A stretch of 64,000 nt of DNA from CAWJEL01 sp964647255 (GTDB taxonomy: Bacteria > Chloroflexota > Anaerolineae > CG2-30-64-16): the NCBI GenBank assembly GCA_964647255.1, contig CAZYGI010000006.1, positions 1 to 64,000 on the forward strand. Direction: 5' to 3'. Below, piece by piece: positions 1 through 7,762 of this stretch. Numbering within the stretch: the first letter of the stretch is position 1; every line of letters starts with the position of its first letter. Under the pieces are notes generated by a model. It was not told where the DNA came from. It saw nothing but the letters and a program-made list of their open reading frames with translations, and searched no databases. The position numbers were made by a program, and so were the translations under genes.

Positions 1-1188
1 CGAGTGGCCCAGCTCGTGCGCCAGTGTGCTCAAGCTGAACACGTCATCCTGGTATGACATCATGATGAAGGGCCGCGTGCCGTGCGAGCCGCTGGAGAAC
101 GCACCCTCGCGCTTGCCGCGGTTGCGCGCCCGATCCACCCAGCGTTCCTCCAGGCAGCCGCGGCGCAGGACGTCCACGTATTCCTCGCCCAGCGGCGCCA
201 TGCCCGCGGTGATCCACGCGACGGCCTGTTCGAAGGGCACGGCCGGCTTGGCGGCCGTCAGCGGCGCCTTGATGTCGTAGACACCCAGCTCATCCAGCCC
301 CAATGCCCGCTTGCGCAGCCGCCAGTAGCGGTGCCAGGTGGGCAGGTTCTTGCGGAAGACCGCGATCAGGTTGTGGAAGACCTCGACCGGGATGAAGTTT
401 GGCGCCAGTGAGCCGTGCAGCGCGGACGCGTAGCCCCGCACCCGCGCGGTGAAGACGTCCTGCTTGATCGCGGTGGTCAGCGCGGCCGCGTGGGTGTTCC
501 GGAAAGCCAGATAGCCGTCGGCGTAGCTCTCCCACGCGCTGCGGCGCACCGCCCGGTCGGGGTGGGTGATCAAGGCGCCGATGCTGGTCTGGCCCACCTC
601 AAGCCGCGCACCGTCGGAGGCGGTGGCGGCCGCGAACTTCATGTCCGCGTTGTTCAGCGCGTTGTAGACGCCGAAAGCACCGCCGAACGGGTCGGAGGTC
701 AGCGCCAGCACCTCCTCCACCTCGCCGGAGCGGACGTGCGCCTGGCGGCGGCGCAGCCGGTCCACATAGTGCGCGAAGTACGCCAGCGCCGGCGTCTCCG
801 CGACCCAGGCATCCAGCCGGTCGAAGCCGATGGTCAGCAACTCCGGGTCGAAAAAGCTGGCCGCGGCCGCGTAGTTTGCCATCAGCGTGCGCGCCTGGCC
901 GGCGCGGGCGGCCGCGGCCTGGTCGCCGCTGTCCACCGCCGACTGGTTGTTGGCGTAAACGTTGATCTTGCCCGCCAGCACGCCGGCCGCCTGGTACGCT
1001 TCCAGGAAGGTGAGCAGCGTCGCCGGGCCCTCGGCCAGCCGGTCGCGGGTGGCCGCCAGCGCCGGCAATTGGGCTTTCAGTTCGGCGCAGGCCGCGTCCC
1101 AGTCGGCCGGCGTGGCGAAGATGCTTTCGAGGTCCCAGGTCTGTTCGGCCGGGACTTCGCTGCGGAGGGGAAGGGATGTGTCGGTCAT
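1..1188 (-). CDS. pepF: Oligoendopeptidase F (M3B metallopeptidase), 3' part beyond window
   Basis: Cytoplasmic zinc peptidase that cleaves medium-length peptides. The ATG at 1188 opens a frame of 396 codons that runs off the left edge without a stop. The last visible residues are HELGHS (391-396), the HEXXH zinc-binding motif of M3 peptidases, so the catalytic core continues outside the window. The N-terminal half reads as the helical M3B oligoendopeptidase domain, with the LRRRQAHVRSGEVEEVLAL stretch followed by the GVYNALNNADMKF region. Full-length PepF is about 600 residues, so roughly one third is missing. It lies downstream of pepA on the same strand, separated by a repeat-filled 139-bp gap; both would work in turnover of imported or internal peptides. 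Family assignment is firm; substrate preference cannot be read. Confidence 0.92.
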   Translation of the reverse strand, partial: MTDTSLPLRSEVPAEQTWDLESIFATPADWDAACAELKAQLPALAATRDRLAEGPATLLTFLEAYQAAGVLAGKINVYANNQSAVDSGDQAAAARAGQARTLMANYAAAASFFDPELLTIGFDRLDAWVAETPALAYFAHYVDRLRRRQAHVRSGEVEEVLALTSDPFGGAFGVYNALNNADMKFAAATASDGARLEVGQTSIGALITHPDRAVRRSAWESYADGYLAFRNTHAAALTTAIKQDVFTARVRGYASALHGSLAPNFIPVEVFHNLIAVFRKNLPTWHRYWRLRKRALGLDELGVYDIKAPLTAAKPAVPFEQAVAWITAGMAPLGEEYVDVLRRGCLEERWVDRARNRGKREGAFSSGSHGTRPFIMMSYQDDVFSLSTLAHELGHS

Positions 1189-1199
1189 GGGTTTCTCTC

Positions 1200-1327
1200 A
1201 GTTTGCCCGGCGACTGGAAGTCGCAGCAACCGTTGCGAATTCGGCCTGCGCCGACTGGGCGTTATTCCCTCAGTCCACGAAGGTGGACTTTGCGATGGCA
1301 GCTGCGGTTTCCAACCGCCGAGGGGAT
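1200..1327. repeat. Interspersed palindromic repeat between pepF and pepA
   Basis: The whole gap between the two peptidase genes is made of short inverted repeats. GCGACTGGAAGTCGC near 1209 is a near-palindrome, and AGTCCACGAAGGTGGACT (near 1273) has 7-bp arms around GAAG. The GACTgAAGTC core recurs at about 34807, and related GACTGAAG words occur near 30162 and 60220. It looks like a REP/MITE-type element with no coding capacity. Confidence 0.6.
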
Positions 1328-2833
1328 TCAGTTGCTCCACCCTTCCAGTAGGGCCGTGAACAGCCGCACGCCGTAGCCGGTCGCGCCCTTTGGCTGGGAG
1401 GGCTTATCCTCTTCGGCCCAGGCCATCGAGGCCATGTCCACGTGCGCCCAGGGGTAGCCCTCGGTGAAATGCTCCAGGAACTTGGCGCTTGCGCCGACCC
1501 CGGAGAAGCGGCCGGCCGAGTTCTTGACGTCGGCCACCTGGCTCTTGATCGCCTCAAGGTATTCGTCGTACAGCGGCAGCCGCCACAGCCGGTCGCCCGA
1601 CGTTTCGGCGGCAGCCAGCAGCCCGGCCACCAGCTTGTCATCGTTGCAGAACACCGCGGCAGCCTGCGGGCCCAGCGCGATGGCTTGCGCGCCGGTGAGG
1701 GTGGCGATGTCCACCACCGCGACCGGGTTATACCGGGCCGCATAGGCCAGCGCGTCGGCCAGCAGCATGCGGCCTTCGGCGTCCGTGCTGATCACTTCCA
1801 TTGTCTTGCCCGTCATGCCGGTGAAAACGTCGCTCGGCTTCTGGGCGCGGCCGCCGGGCAGGTTCTCGGCGCAGGGGGCCAGGCCGACGACGTGCAGCGG
1901 CAGGTTGAGCCGCGCCGCCACGCCCAGCGCGGCGATCACCGCGGCCGCGCCGGACATATCGTCCTTCATCTTCCACATATCTTCGGCCGGCTTGAGGGAG
2001 ATGCCGCCGGAGTCGAAGGTGACGCCCTTGCCCACGAGCACGACGGTTGGCAGGTCAGACCGATCCGCGTTGTGCTCCAGGATGATGAATTTGGGCTCCT
2101 GTTCCGATGCCTCAGCCACGGCCATGAAGATGCCCATGCCCAGCGCTTTGCACTTGGCGCGGCCCAGCACGTCAAGCTTCAGGCCGGCTTCGGCGGCCAA
2201 CGCGGCGGCCCGGTCGGCCATCACGCTCGGCGTCATGTGGTTGGCCGGCGTGTTGATCAGATCGCGCGCCAGCATCACGCCCTGGACGACGACCTCGGCC
2301 CGGGCGACCCCGGCCTGAAAAACGGCCAGGGCCGCCGCATCCCGCCCCACGATGATGAGCGTGTCGGGATCGGGCTTCCAGTCCTTCGGCGGCTGCGAGC
2401 GGTAGCCCGCGTAGCGATAGAGGCCCAGCCGCGCGCCTTCGACCAGCGCACCGGCCGCGGCCGCGGGGTCGAGCCCGCCGCTGCCCGCGCCGTGGACGAT
2501 GGTCGCGATGGTCTTCGCGCCCAGGTCGCGTGCCTTGCGCGCGGCCGCGGCGGATGCGTTCCGGGCCGCGGCCAGGTTGAACTTTGCACTCTCGCCCAAG
2601 CCGACCACCAGCACCCTCGGCGCGGGGATGGCCCCGCGGGTGTAAAGCACCAGCGTCTCACCGCTCTTGCCGGCGAAGTCCCCGGCGGCGATCACATCGC
2701 TGATCGCGCCGTTCAGCAGCCGGTCGGCCGCGCCCGTCGCGCCGCCCGGCTGCGTCACGCCCTGGAACAGGTTGACAACGATCAGGTCAGCGGCGACCTC
2801 GGTGATGTTGCCGTTCCAAATCTTGATCTCCAT
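1328..2833 (-). CDS. pepA: Leucyl aminopeptidase (M17 family)
   Basis: Cytosolic hexameric two-metal aminopeptidase that removes N-terminal residues from peptides. It has 501 residues, the normal length for the family. The N-terminal macro-like domain begins MEIKIWNGNITEVAADL. The catalytic domain has KGVTFDSGGISLKP (metal-binding Lys and Asp, near residue 267) and STDAEGRMLLADAL (near 348), matching the M17 signature NTDAEGRL. The ATG at 2833 follows the ribosome-binding site GGAGGAA, and an extended -10 (TGTGCTAAAAT) lies about 55 bp upstream. The gene is divergent from the four-gene peptide/prenyltransferase/kinase operon and shares its 180-bp control region. Function is clear from motifs; a second role as a DNA-binding regulator, known for E. 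coli PepA, cannot be inferred. Confidence 0.96.
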   Translation of the reverse strand: MEIKIWNGNITEVAADLIVVNLFQGVTQPGGATGAADRLLNGAISDVIAAGDFAGKSGETLVLYTRGAIPAPRVLVVGLGESAKFNLAAARNASAAAARKARDLGAKTIATIVHGAGSGGLDPAAAAGALVEGARLGLYRYAGYRSQPPKDWKPDPDTLIIVGRDAAALAVFQAGVARAEVVVQGVMLARDLINTPANHMTPSVMADRAAALAAEAGLKLDVLGRAKCKALGMGIFMAVAEASEQEPKFIILEHNADRSDLPTVVLVGKGVTFDSGGISLKPAEDMWKMKDDMSGAAAVIAALGVAARLNLPLHVVGLAPCAENLPGGRAQKPSDVFTGMTGKTMEVISTDAEGRMLLADALAYAARYNPVAVVDIATLTGAQAIALGPQAAAVFCNDDKLVAGLLAAAETSGDRLWRLPLYDEYLEAIKSQVADVKNSAGRFSGVGASAKFLEHFTEGYPWAHVDMASMAWAEEDKPSQPKGATGYGVRLFTALLEGWSN

Positions 2834-2887
2834 GGATGGGTTCCTCCGAGTGAATGTTTCGCTCGCTTTCCGAATGAGCGCGCATGG

Positions 2888-2893
2888 ATTTTA
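2888..2893 (-). promoter_or_regulatory. Extended -10 promoter of pepA
   Basis: Read on the minus strand, TGTGCTAAAAT gives a -10 hexamer TAAAAT preceded by TGC, the extended -10 form. No good -35 is seen at 16-18 bp. The same undecamer occurs ahead of the mannosyltransferase gene near 45039, and a TATAAT version ahead of the DUF218 gene near 62927. Confidence 0.5.
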
Positions 2894-2947
2894 GCACAGA
2901 TGCGGGTGCGCTCACACTTTTGACCCGGCCCCGCCGGCAAAGAAGAT

Positions 2948-2977
2948 TTGACGATGCCTGTGCTGCTGTGATAGAGT
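2948..2977 (+). promoter_or_regulatory. Sigma-70-type promoter of the peptide/prenyltransferase/kinase/regulator operon
   Basis: TTGACG (2948-2953) and TAGAGT (2972-2977) are separated by 18 bp, and TGA directly before the hexamer makes an extended -10. The predicted start is about 25 bp ahead of the peptide's ribosome-binding site. No clear operator repeat for the LuxR-type regulator was recognised by eye in the shared region with pepA. Confidence 0.6.
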
Positions 2978-3010
2978 AACTTCGTCTTATGACCATTGGG
3001 AGGTGTTGCG

Positions 3011-3229
3011 ATGAATGCTTTGGCTGTGGCGGTTCGGCAGATGTTGGTCGAAGGTCCCTCCTCTTCCGATAGGGACTTGCAGTCTCTGTCGGACAGCGAG
3101 CGCAAGGCGCTGGCCCAACTCTCGTCGCTGTCGGAGGGGACGATGGGCAAGTTGCTGGATAGGTCTGGCGGCATCAATCCGTCTTTTAGTTGGATTCTTG
3201 CGCCGGAGTACGCCCCGGTTCAGGCCTGA
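3011..3229 (+). CDS. Putative prenylated signal-peptide precursor (ComX-like), 72 aa
   Basis: Small protein starting at ATG 3011 behind a good ribosome-binding site (GGGAGGTG, 2998-3005). It is 72 residues, hydrophilic and Ser-rich, with LSDSERKALAQL in the middle and one Trp (W61) close to the C-terminus in the context SFSWILAPEY. It has no Cys and no signal peptide. Its stop overlaps the start of the prenyltransferase gene (TGATG), so the two are translationally coupled. In Bacillus, the ComX precursor (about 55-73 aa) is prenylated by ComQ on a Trp near its C-terminus and then secreted as a pheromone; the size, the single late Trp and the neighbours fit that model. Sequence similarity to known ComX cannot be claimed, since that family is very variable. 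A different modified peptide (RiPP) or a non-signal protein remain possible. Confidence 0.6.
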   Translation: MNALAVAVRQMLVEGPSSSDRDLQSLSDSERKALAQLSSLSEGTMGKLLDRSGGINPSFSWILAPEYAPVQA

Positions 3230-4245
3230 TGCAGGTTGTCGGGCGGGAGCTTCCACAATCCTGGGACCGGCTGGCAGCAAATCTTCGCGAAGCGTTTGGC
3301 GCCGAAATCCGGGCCGCGCTGCAGGAGACCGTCCAGCCGGGCCCCCTGCACGATACACTCCTAAACTTTGCAGAGACCGGGCTTATCCCCGAAATACGCA
3401 GCGCCGGCGTGGGCTGGTTACCCATTCTGGCATGCGCAGCGTGTGGCGGCGACCCTCAGCAAGCGCTGCCGCTCGCCGCGGCCTGGCAGCTTGTCCGCCT
3501 GGCTGTCAAGCTGCTTGACGATGTTGAGGACGGCGTCCGGGCGGCGGTCGCTGCGGCAAGTCAAACCGTCAACGCAGCAGCGGCGCTGTACTCCGCAGCA
3601 CACATCACTCTCCAGTCGGCGCGCAGCGCCGGAGCGCGTTCCGCTCACATACGGCAGATAACCGACGGTTTTCATCGCGCCCTGTTGGCTGCGGCGGCGG
3701 GGCAGCACCGGGAGCTCCAGGCCAGGAGTGCAGCCCGCGTGCTGAGCCCTGACGAGTGGTTTGAGATCGCGGCAGCTAAATCCGGGGCCCTGTTGCAATG
3801 GGCGGTCATGGCTGGCGCGCTGGCCGCCGGGGCCCATCGAACCGTCGTTGCAGCGCTCGGCGATTTCGGTCGGTGCCTGGGAATCCTTCTTCAGCTCAGC
3901 GATGATGTGACCGATTGCCGGCAGCCGGGACCGGAGGAAAGTTCGGCCTCCGTGCGGCTCAGCCTGCCCGTGTCGTATGCCTTCTGGGTCGCTGCCGACG
4001 ACGATGCGCGGCAGTTGCACCGGCTGTTGGCCGCACCGCCGCAGGATGATGCGGCCGCCGATGAGCTCGGTCAGTTGCTGAACAGGATGGGCGCCCAGGC
4101 CTATTTGCTCACAGTGGCGTTCTCGGAGAGAACGCAGGCGCTGGCGGCGCTCGACAAAGCCTCTTCGGTCTCCAAGCAAGATGTTCGGCTTCTGGAGCCG
4201 ATGATTGATCATGTTTTCCCCATGTTTGGCGCACTCGGGGTTTGA
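3229..4245 (+). CDS. Trans-isoprenyl diphosphate synthase family protein, ComQ-like
   Basis: 338 residues from ATG 3229, which overlaps the peptide gene's stop. It belongs to the all-alpha polyprenyl synthetase fold: the first aspartate-rich motif is LLDDVED (near residue 97) and the second is LQLSDDVTD (near 225), with a conserved-type Lys in AAKSGALLQW between them. Both DDxxD motifs are intact, so Mg-dependent binding of a prenyl diphosphate is expected. Chain-elongating synthases normally sit in isoprenoid clusters; here the partners are a small peptide, a polytopic histidine kinase and a LuxR-type regulator, as for ComQ, which prenylates ComX. I infer peptide prenylation; an ordinary geranylgeranyl or farnesyl diphosphate synthase recruited by chance is the alternative. 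The kinase gene follows one base after the stop. Confidence 0.8.
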   Translation: MQVVGRELPQSWDRLAANLREAFGAEIRAALQETVQPGPLHDTLLNFAETGLIPEIRSAGVGWLPILACAACGGDPQQALPLAAAWQLVRLAVKLLDDVEDGVRAAVAAASQTVNAAAALYSAAHITLQSARSAGARSAHIRQITDGFHRALLAAAAGQHRELQARSAARVLSPDEWFEIAAAKSGALLQWAVMAGALAAGAHRTVVAALGDFGRCLGILLQLSDDVTDCRQPGPEESSASVRLSLPVSYAFWVAADDDARQLHRLLAAPPQDDAAADELGQLLNRMGAQAYLLTVAFSERTQALAALDKASSVSKQDVRLLEPMIDHVFPMFGALGV

Positions 4246-4246
4246 C

Positions 4247-6454
4247 ATGTCGGCATTCGATAGGAACGTCTTAGCCTCCAGATCATCAGCCCGCCGGGTG
4301 ATCGGGGTGGGCCTGATGTTGTTTGGGCTGCTGGCGATCCTCTTTGTCGCCTGGAGCGCGTGGCGCTGTGACCACCGGATTGATCCTGCTGCCTGTCCGA
4401 CGGTGGGCGAAACCCTTTCGCCCAGTCTGACCGCGCTCGGTTTTCTGGCTGCGGTCTATATTGCCTGGCGAACCCGCCGGCCCTTCCCCGTTGTGGCGTA
4501 CTTCTGGTTGGGCAGCATGGCGCTCACGGTCGGCCTGGCTTCCGGGATCGGGGGGCGGATGGCTGCGGTGGCCGCATTCGATCTCGCCCTGGCCTGGTTG
4601 CCTCCTGTCGGCCTGCGCTATCACCTTGTCCTCTTGGGGCGTCCGCTGAAGAGCGGTGAGCGCATCGTATTCCTGATGACTTTGGCGTTGGCAGTGGCCT
4701 GGACGGTGCCGCTGCTAAGCTATTTAGGGCCGATGCTGGCGACGGGCGATCTGATTCGCGGCCTGTCTGGCCCGATCCTGTTGACCCTGGCGCTCACTCT
4801 GCTGGCTGTCCCGACGATTTTGTGGCTCGGCTATCGTTCGGGCCTGACGCCGGCCGCGGCCCGACAGATTCGGATCGTGGCGATGGGCAGCAGCCTGGCT
4901 TTCGCCCCGTTGGCGTTGCTTTCGATATTGCCTGTGCTGGTGGGCAGCCCCCTGCGCGTGCCTTATCCCACGACGTTTCCCTTCTTGCTCTTGAGCCCGC
5001 TCTTTTATCTGTATGTCTATCAGCGTTCACAATTGGCGCAACTGGAACCCCTTATCGGCAAGATCACGGTGATCTTCCTGCTAGCCGTGTTCACGCTCTC
5101 TGCCTATCTGGTCATCGGGCCGTTGGGGGCGCGCATAGAAATCCCCGAGAATCGCCTGTTGGCCGCGGCGACGGTTATCGTCATCGTGTGCGTCTTCCTG
5201 TTTCGCGGCCTGGAACGAGCGTTTACGGCGTTCACGTCCTGGTCGTTCGAGGGAGACAGCCTGCCGAACAGCGTGGTTGAACGTCTGACCGAGGCTGTAT
5301 CGCTCACGCCCGATCGCACGGCGCTTCAGGAGCTCCTGTTGGAGCGGCTGCCGCAGACCTTGCGGGCCGATCCGGCGTTGTTGGCGCTGCGTACGTCGGG
5401 CCAGGAGTTGGCGCTCCAGTATGCTGCACAGTGGACGCCGGAGGAGCGCGCAAGCTGGCGGATACCGATCGAAGGCGTGTTGGTCAGCAAACTGGACAGC
5501 CTGGCGTGGCCTTTGACCCCGCCTGAGTTGCGCCGAATGCTGCACGGCGAAGCGCTCACATCCGCTGAGGCGCGCCTGCTTGAGATACCCCCCGGGTCGC
5601 TGCTCTTGCCGCTGTTTTCCGGCGGCAACCTGCAGGGCATCCTGGTTGTTGGGGGCCGAACGGATGATGATCCCTGGCGGAATGATGATTTTGCTGTGCT
5701 TACCATCCTGGGCCGCCAGATCGGCGCGACGATCCACAATCGGCTGCTCCTGGAGGCGGTTAGCGCTGGGCGGAATGAGCTTGCGCGTGTTCACCGGCAG
5801 TTCGTCCTGAGCCAGGAGCGCGAGCAGCGTCAACTGGCCCAGGAGCTGCATGATGGCGCGGTCCAACATCTGCTTGGCATCAGCTACCAATTGGCGGATG
5901 CGCAGCGCCGGGCGCTGCGGCGTGATGAGAGCGCGCCGCGCCTGTTTGAGGGGATCCGCGCGGAGGTGCTGGCGGTCAGCGAGCAGTTGCGGAGGCTCAT
6001 CGGACAATTGCGCCCGGCCGGGCTCGATGAATTAGGCCTGGTCGCCGCCCTGGAAGAGTACGTGGCGCGTGTCCAGCGTGACAGCAACGCGCCGGAGATT
6101 CAGCTCGATCTGGATCGGCGCAGCGCGTTTCTGCCTGAGGCCGTGAGCATCTGCCTGTTTCGGACGGTTCAGGAAGGGATCCGCAACGCGGTGGAGCACG
6201 CGGGCGCCAGCCGGATCGCCGTGGCGCTCCAGGTTATGGGCGACTCGGTCGTTCTGACGGTTCAGGATGATGGCCGTGGGTTCATGGTCCCGAGCCGGCT
6301 GAGCGAGCTGGCCCAGGCGGATCATTTTGGCCTGGTGGGTGTCGCCGAGCGCGTAGCCTGGATCGGGGGGAAGTTCGACATCCGTTCCCAGCCGTCGGGC
6401 GGCGTGTTGATTCAAGTCAGTCTGCCGTTGGTCCAGCCAGGAGGAAATTCATGA
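4247..6454 (+). CDS. Polytopic sensor histidine kinase, ComP/NarX-type (HisKA_3)
   Basis: 735 residues from ATG 4247, one base after the prenyltransferase stop. About ten hydrophobic helices fill residues 15-325 with short loops, the arrangement of ComP-like peptide sensors. A GAF-like segment follows (about 345-495), then a coiled linker and the HisKA_3 dimerisation/phosphotransfer helix with RQLAQELHDGAVQHLLGI (phospho-acceptor His at 535). The ATPase domain has the N-box QEGIRNAVEHAGASRI (near 645) and G-boxes VQDDGRGF and HFGLVGVAERV. All kinase motifs look intact. It would autophosphorylate in response to a membrane-perceived ligand, presumably the product of the two upstream genes, and pass phosphate to the regulator whose start overlaps its stop (ATGA). 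The ligand is inference; the kinase class is certain. Confidence 0.93.
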   Translation: MSAFDRNVLASRSSARRVIGVGLMLFGLLAILFVAWSAWRCDHRIDPAACPTVGETLSPSLTALGFLAAVYIAWRTRRPFPVVAYFWLGSMALTVGLASGIGGRMAAVAAFDLALAWLPPVGLRYHLVLLGRPLKSGERIVFLMTLALAVAWTVPLLSYLGPMLATGDLIRGLSGPILLTLALTLLAVPTILWLGYRSGLTPAAARQIRIVAMGSSLAFAPLALLSILPVLVGSPLRVPYPTTFPFLLLSPLFYLYVYQRSQLAQLEPLIGKITVIFLLAVFTLSAYLVIGPLGARIEIPENRLLAAATVIVIVCVFLFRGLERAFTAFTSWSFEGDSLPNSVVERLTEAVSLTPDRTALQELLLERLPQTLRADPALLALRTSGQELALQYAAQWTPEERASWRIPIEGVLVSKLDSLAWPLTPPELRRMLHGEALTSAEARLLEIPPGSLLLPLFSGGNLQGILVVGGRTDDDPWRNDDFAVLTILGRQIGATIHNRLLLEAVSAGRNELARVHRQFVLSQEREQRQLAQELHDGAVQHLLGISYQLADAQRRALRRDESAPRLFEGIRAEVLAVSEQLRRLIGQLRPAGLDELGLVAALEEYVARVQRDSNAPEIQLDLDRRSAFLPEAVSICLFRTVQEGIRNAVEHAGASRIAVALQVMGDSVVLTVQDDGRGFMVPSRLSELAQADHFGLVGVAERVAWIGGKFDIRSQPSGGVLIQVSLPLVQPGGNS

Positions 6455-7143
6455 GCAACATCATTCGGGTAGTGCTGTCAGATGACCATCCGCTGGTGCG
6501 TGCGGGCTTGAAGACGGTGTTGGCGGGCGACAGGGACATCTTGCTCGTGGGTGAGGCGGTGGATGGTCACGCCACGCGGCAAGTGGTCAACGAACTGAAA
6601 CCTGATGTCTTACTCCTCGACCTCAGCATGCCGGGGCCGCCGGCCGTGGAAACCGTCGCATGGCTGGCCGAGCATTGCCCTCAGGTAAAGGTGATTGTTC
6701 TCACCGCATACGATGATGATGTCTATGTGCGCGGCGCGGTGACGGCAGGGGTGGCCGGCTATGTGCTGAAAGAAGAGGCGCCGGAAGCCGTAGTGCGCGC
6801 GATCCGCACGGTCATGGCGGGCGATTCCTGGTTCAGCCGGCGCGTCGTGGGGAAGCTGGCGCACATCGGCTCGGAAGGGGAAACCCGGCTGACGAAGATC
6901 TCGCTCAGCGAGCGCGACGCGCAGTTGCTGCGGCTGATCGCCCAGGGCTGGGATAATGCCAGGATCGCGGCCGAACTCAGCGTGGCCGAGCAGACGGTGC
7001 GTAACTACGTGAGCCGCATCTACACCACCCTGCATCTCCGCTCGCGCGCCGAGGCGATCGTGTGGGCACGCGAATGGCTACATGTGAGGGCCGATGGCCA
7101 CCTCGGCGGGCAGCGCTGCCCGCAGCGCCGCCAGTACCTCTAG
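6451..7143 (+). CDS. NarL/ComA-family response regulator (REC + LuxR HTH)
   Basis: 230 residues starting at ATG 6451, overlapping the kinase stop by four bases, with GGAGGA just upstream. The receiver domain has the acidic pair in VLSDDHPLVRAG, phospho-acceptor Asp57 in LLLDLSMPG, the conserved Thr in VLTAYDD and Lys in YVLKEEA. The C-terminal LuxR-type helix-turn-helix spans about 150-205 (LSERDAQLLRLIAQG through EQTVRNYVSRIYTTL). It is the cognate partner of the upstream kinase and by analogy to ComA would activate transcription once phosphorylated. The last 20 or so residues (after REWLHVRAD) run through the 3' end of the convergent glycosylase gene; the 66-bp overlap is genuine in the sequence. 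Target genes cannot be deduced. Confidence 0.93.
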   Translation: MSNIIRVVLSDDHPLVRAGLKTVLAGDRDILLVGEAVDGHATRQVVNELKPDVLLLDLSMPGPPAVETVAWLAEHCPQVKVIVLTAYDDDVYVRGAVTAGVAGYVLKEEAPEAVVRAIRTVMAGDSWFSRRVVGKLAHIGSEGETRLTKISLSERDAQLLRLIAQGWDNARIAAELSVAEQTVRNYVSRIYTTLHLRSRAEAIVWAREWLHVRADGHLGGQRCPQRRQYL

Positions 7144-7737
7144 CGCCTGTGCCAGCCGCACCTTGTTCTCCGGTGCGTTGAACCACTGGCTCGCGCCGGA
7201 GGGGTGCGGCAGCGGCACGATGATGCGTCCGTCCCGCTCGAACCGGCCGCCGATCAGGTCGGTCATAGAAACCCGGTTTCTCGCAGAAACCGGGTTTCTC
7301 TCGTCCCCCAAAAACCGTCCAATCGCCAGCGCGCCGATGGGGATGAGCACGCGCGGCTGGATCAATGCCAGTTCCGCCTCCAGCCACGGCGCGCAGAGCG
7401 CCTGCTCGGCGCGGGTGGGCACGCGGTCGCCGCGGCCGGAGGGGTGCGGGCCGGGGTAGCAGCGGGTGATGGCGACCATCGCCTGCGTGGCGCGGAACTC
7501 AGTCTCGTCGAAGCCGGCCTGCGCCAGCCAGCGGAACAGCCGCCGGCCGGCTGGGCCGGAGAACGGCAGGCCCGTCACCTCCGCCTCGTGCCGGCCCGGC
7601 GCCTGGCCGACCGTTATAAAGGTGGCGCCCGCATTCAGCGTCGAGATGGGCGCCGAGCCGATGAAGTAGCCCGCGTCCGCGCAGCGGCGGCAGGCGGAGA
7701 GCTGGGCGCGGTGGCTCGTAAGGCTCATAATTGTCAT
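7078..7737 (-). CDS. Uracil-DNA glycosylase family protein (UdgA/UdgB-like)
   Basis: 219 residues. It shows the two active-site blocks of the family: VGQAPGRHEAEVTGLPFSG near residue 43 and PLPHPSGASQWF near residue 180. Four Cys in the N-terminal part (CRRC near 16-19, later CYPG and LCAPW) resemble the iron-sulphur cluster of type 4/5 enzymes. The role is removal of uracil or deaminated bases from DNA. The coding sequence carries an inserted palindrome at 7267-7299, read in frame as RNPVSARNRVS just before the IGGRF strand. The residues are extra and probably form a surface loop. It is the last gene of the minus-strand run that starts with folC, 25 bp after the aldo/keto reductase. Start could also be the ATG at 7728. 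Confidence 0.87.
   Translation of the reverse strand: MTIMSLTSHRAQLSACRRCADAGYFIGSAPISTLNAGATFITVGQAPGRHEAEVTGLPFSGPAGRRLFRWLAQAGFDETEFRATQAMVAITRCYPGPHPSGRGDRVPTRAEQALCAPWLEAELALIQPRVLIPIGALAIGRFLGDERNPVSARNRVSMTDLIGGRFERDGRIIVPLPHPSGASQWFNAPENKVRLAQALEVLAALRAALPAEVAIGPHM
7267..7299. repeat. Perfect inverted repeat AGAAACCCGGTTTCT inside the glycosylase gene
   Basis: Two 15-bp arms, AGAAACCCGGTTTCT and its exact reverse complement, are separated by CGC. The reading frame of the glycosylase stays open through it. This palindrome is familiar as an interspersed repeat in Chloroflexota and some cyanobacterial genomes (from memory). Inserted in a coding region it adds about 11 residues. Confidence 0.9.
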
Positions 7738-7762
7738 CCGAATGATAGGGCGGGCAAATCCC

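Noticed and set aside
415..1359. 314-aa plus-strand open frame over pepF
   Set aside because: Low-complexity Arg/Val/Gly translation opposite the M3 peptidase with HEXXH; also crosses the intergenic repeat.
3190..3228. Upstream TTG start for the prenyltransferase
   Set aside because: It would overlap the peptide gene by 40 bp and lacks a ribosome-binding site; the ATG at the TGATG overlap is the standard coupling arrangement.
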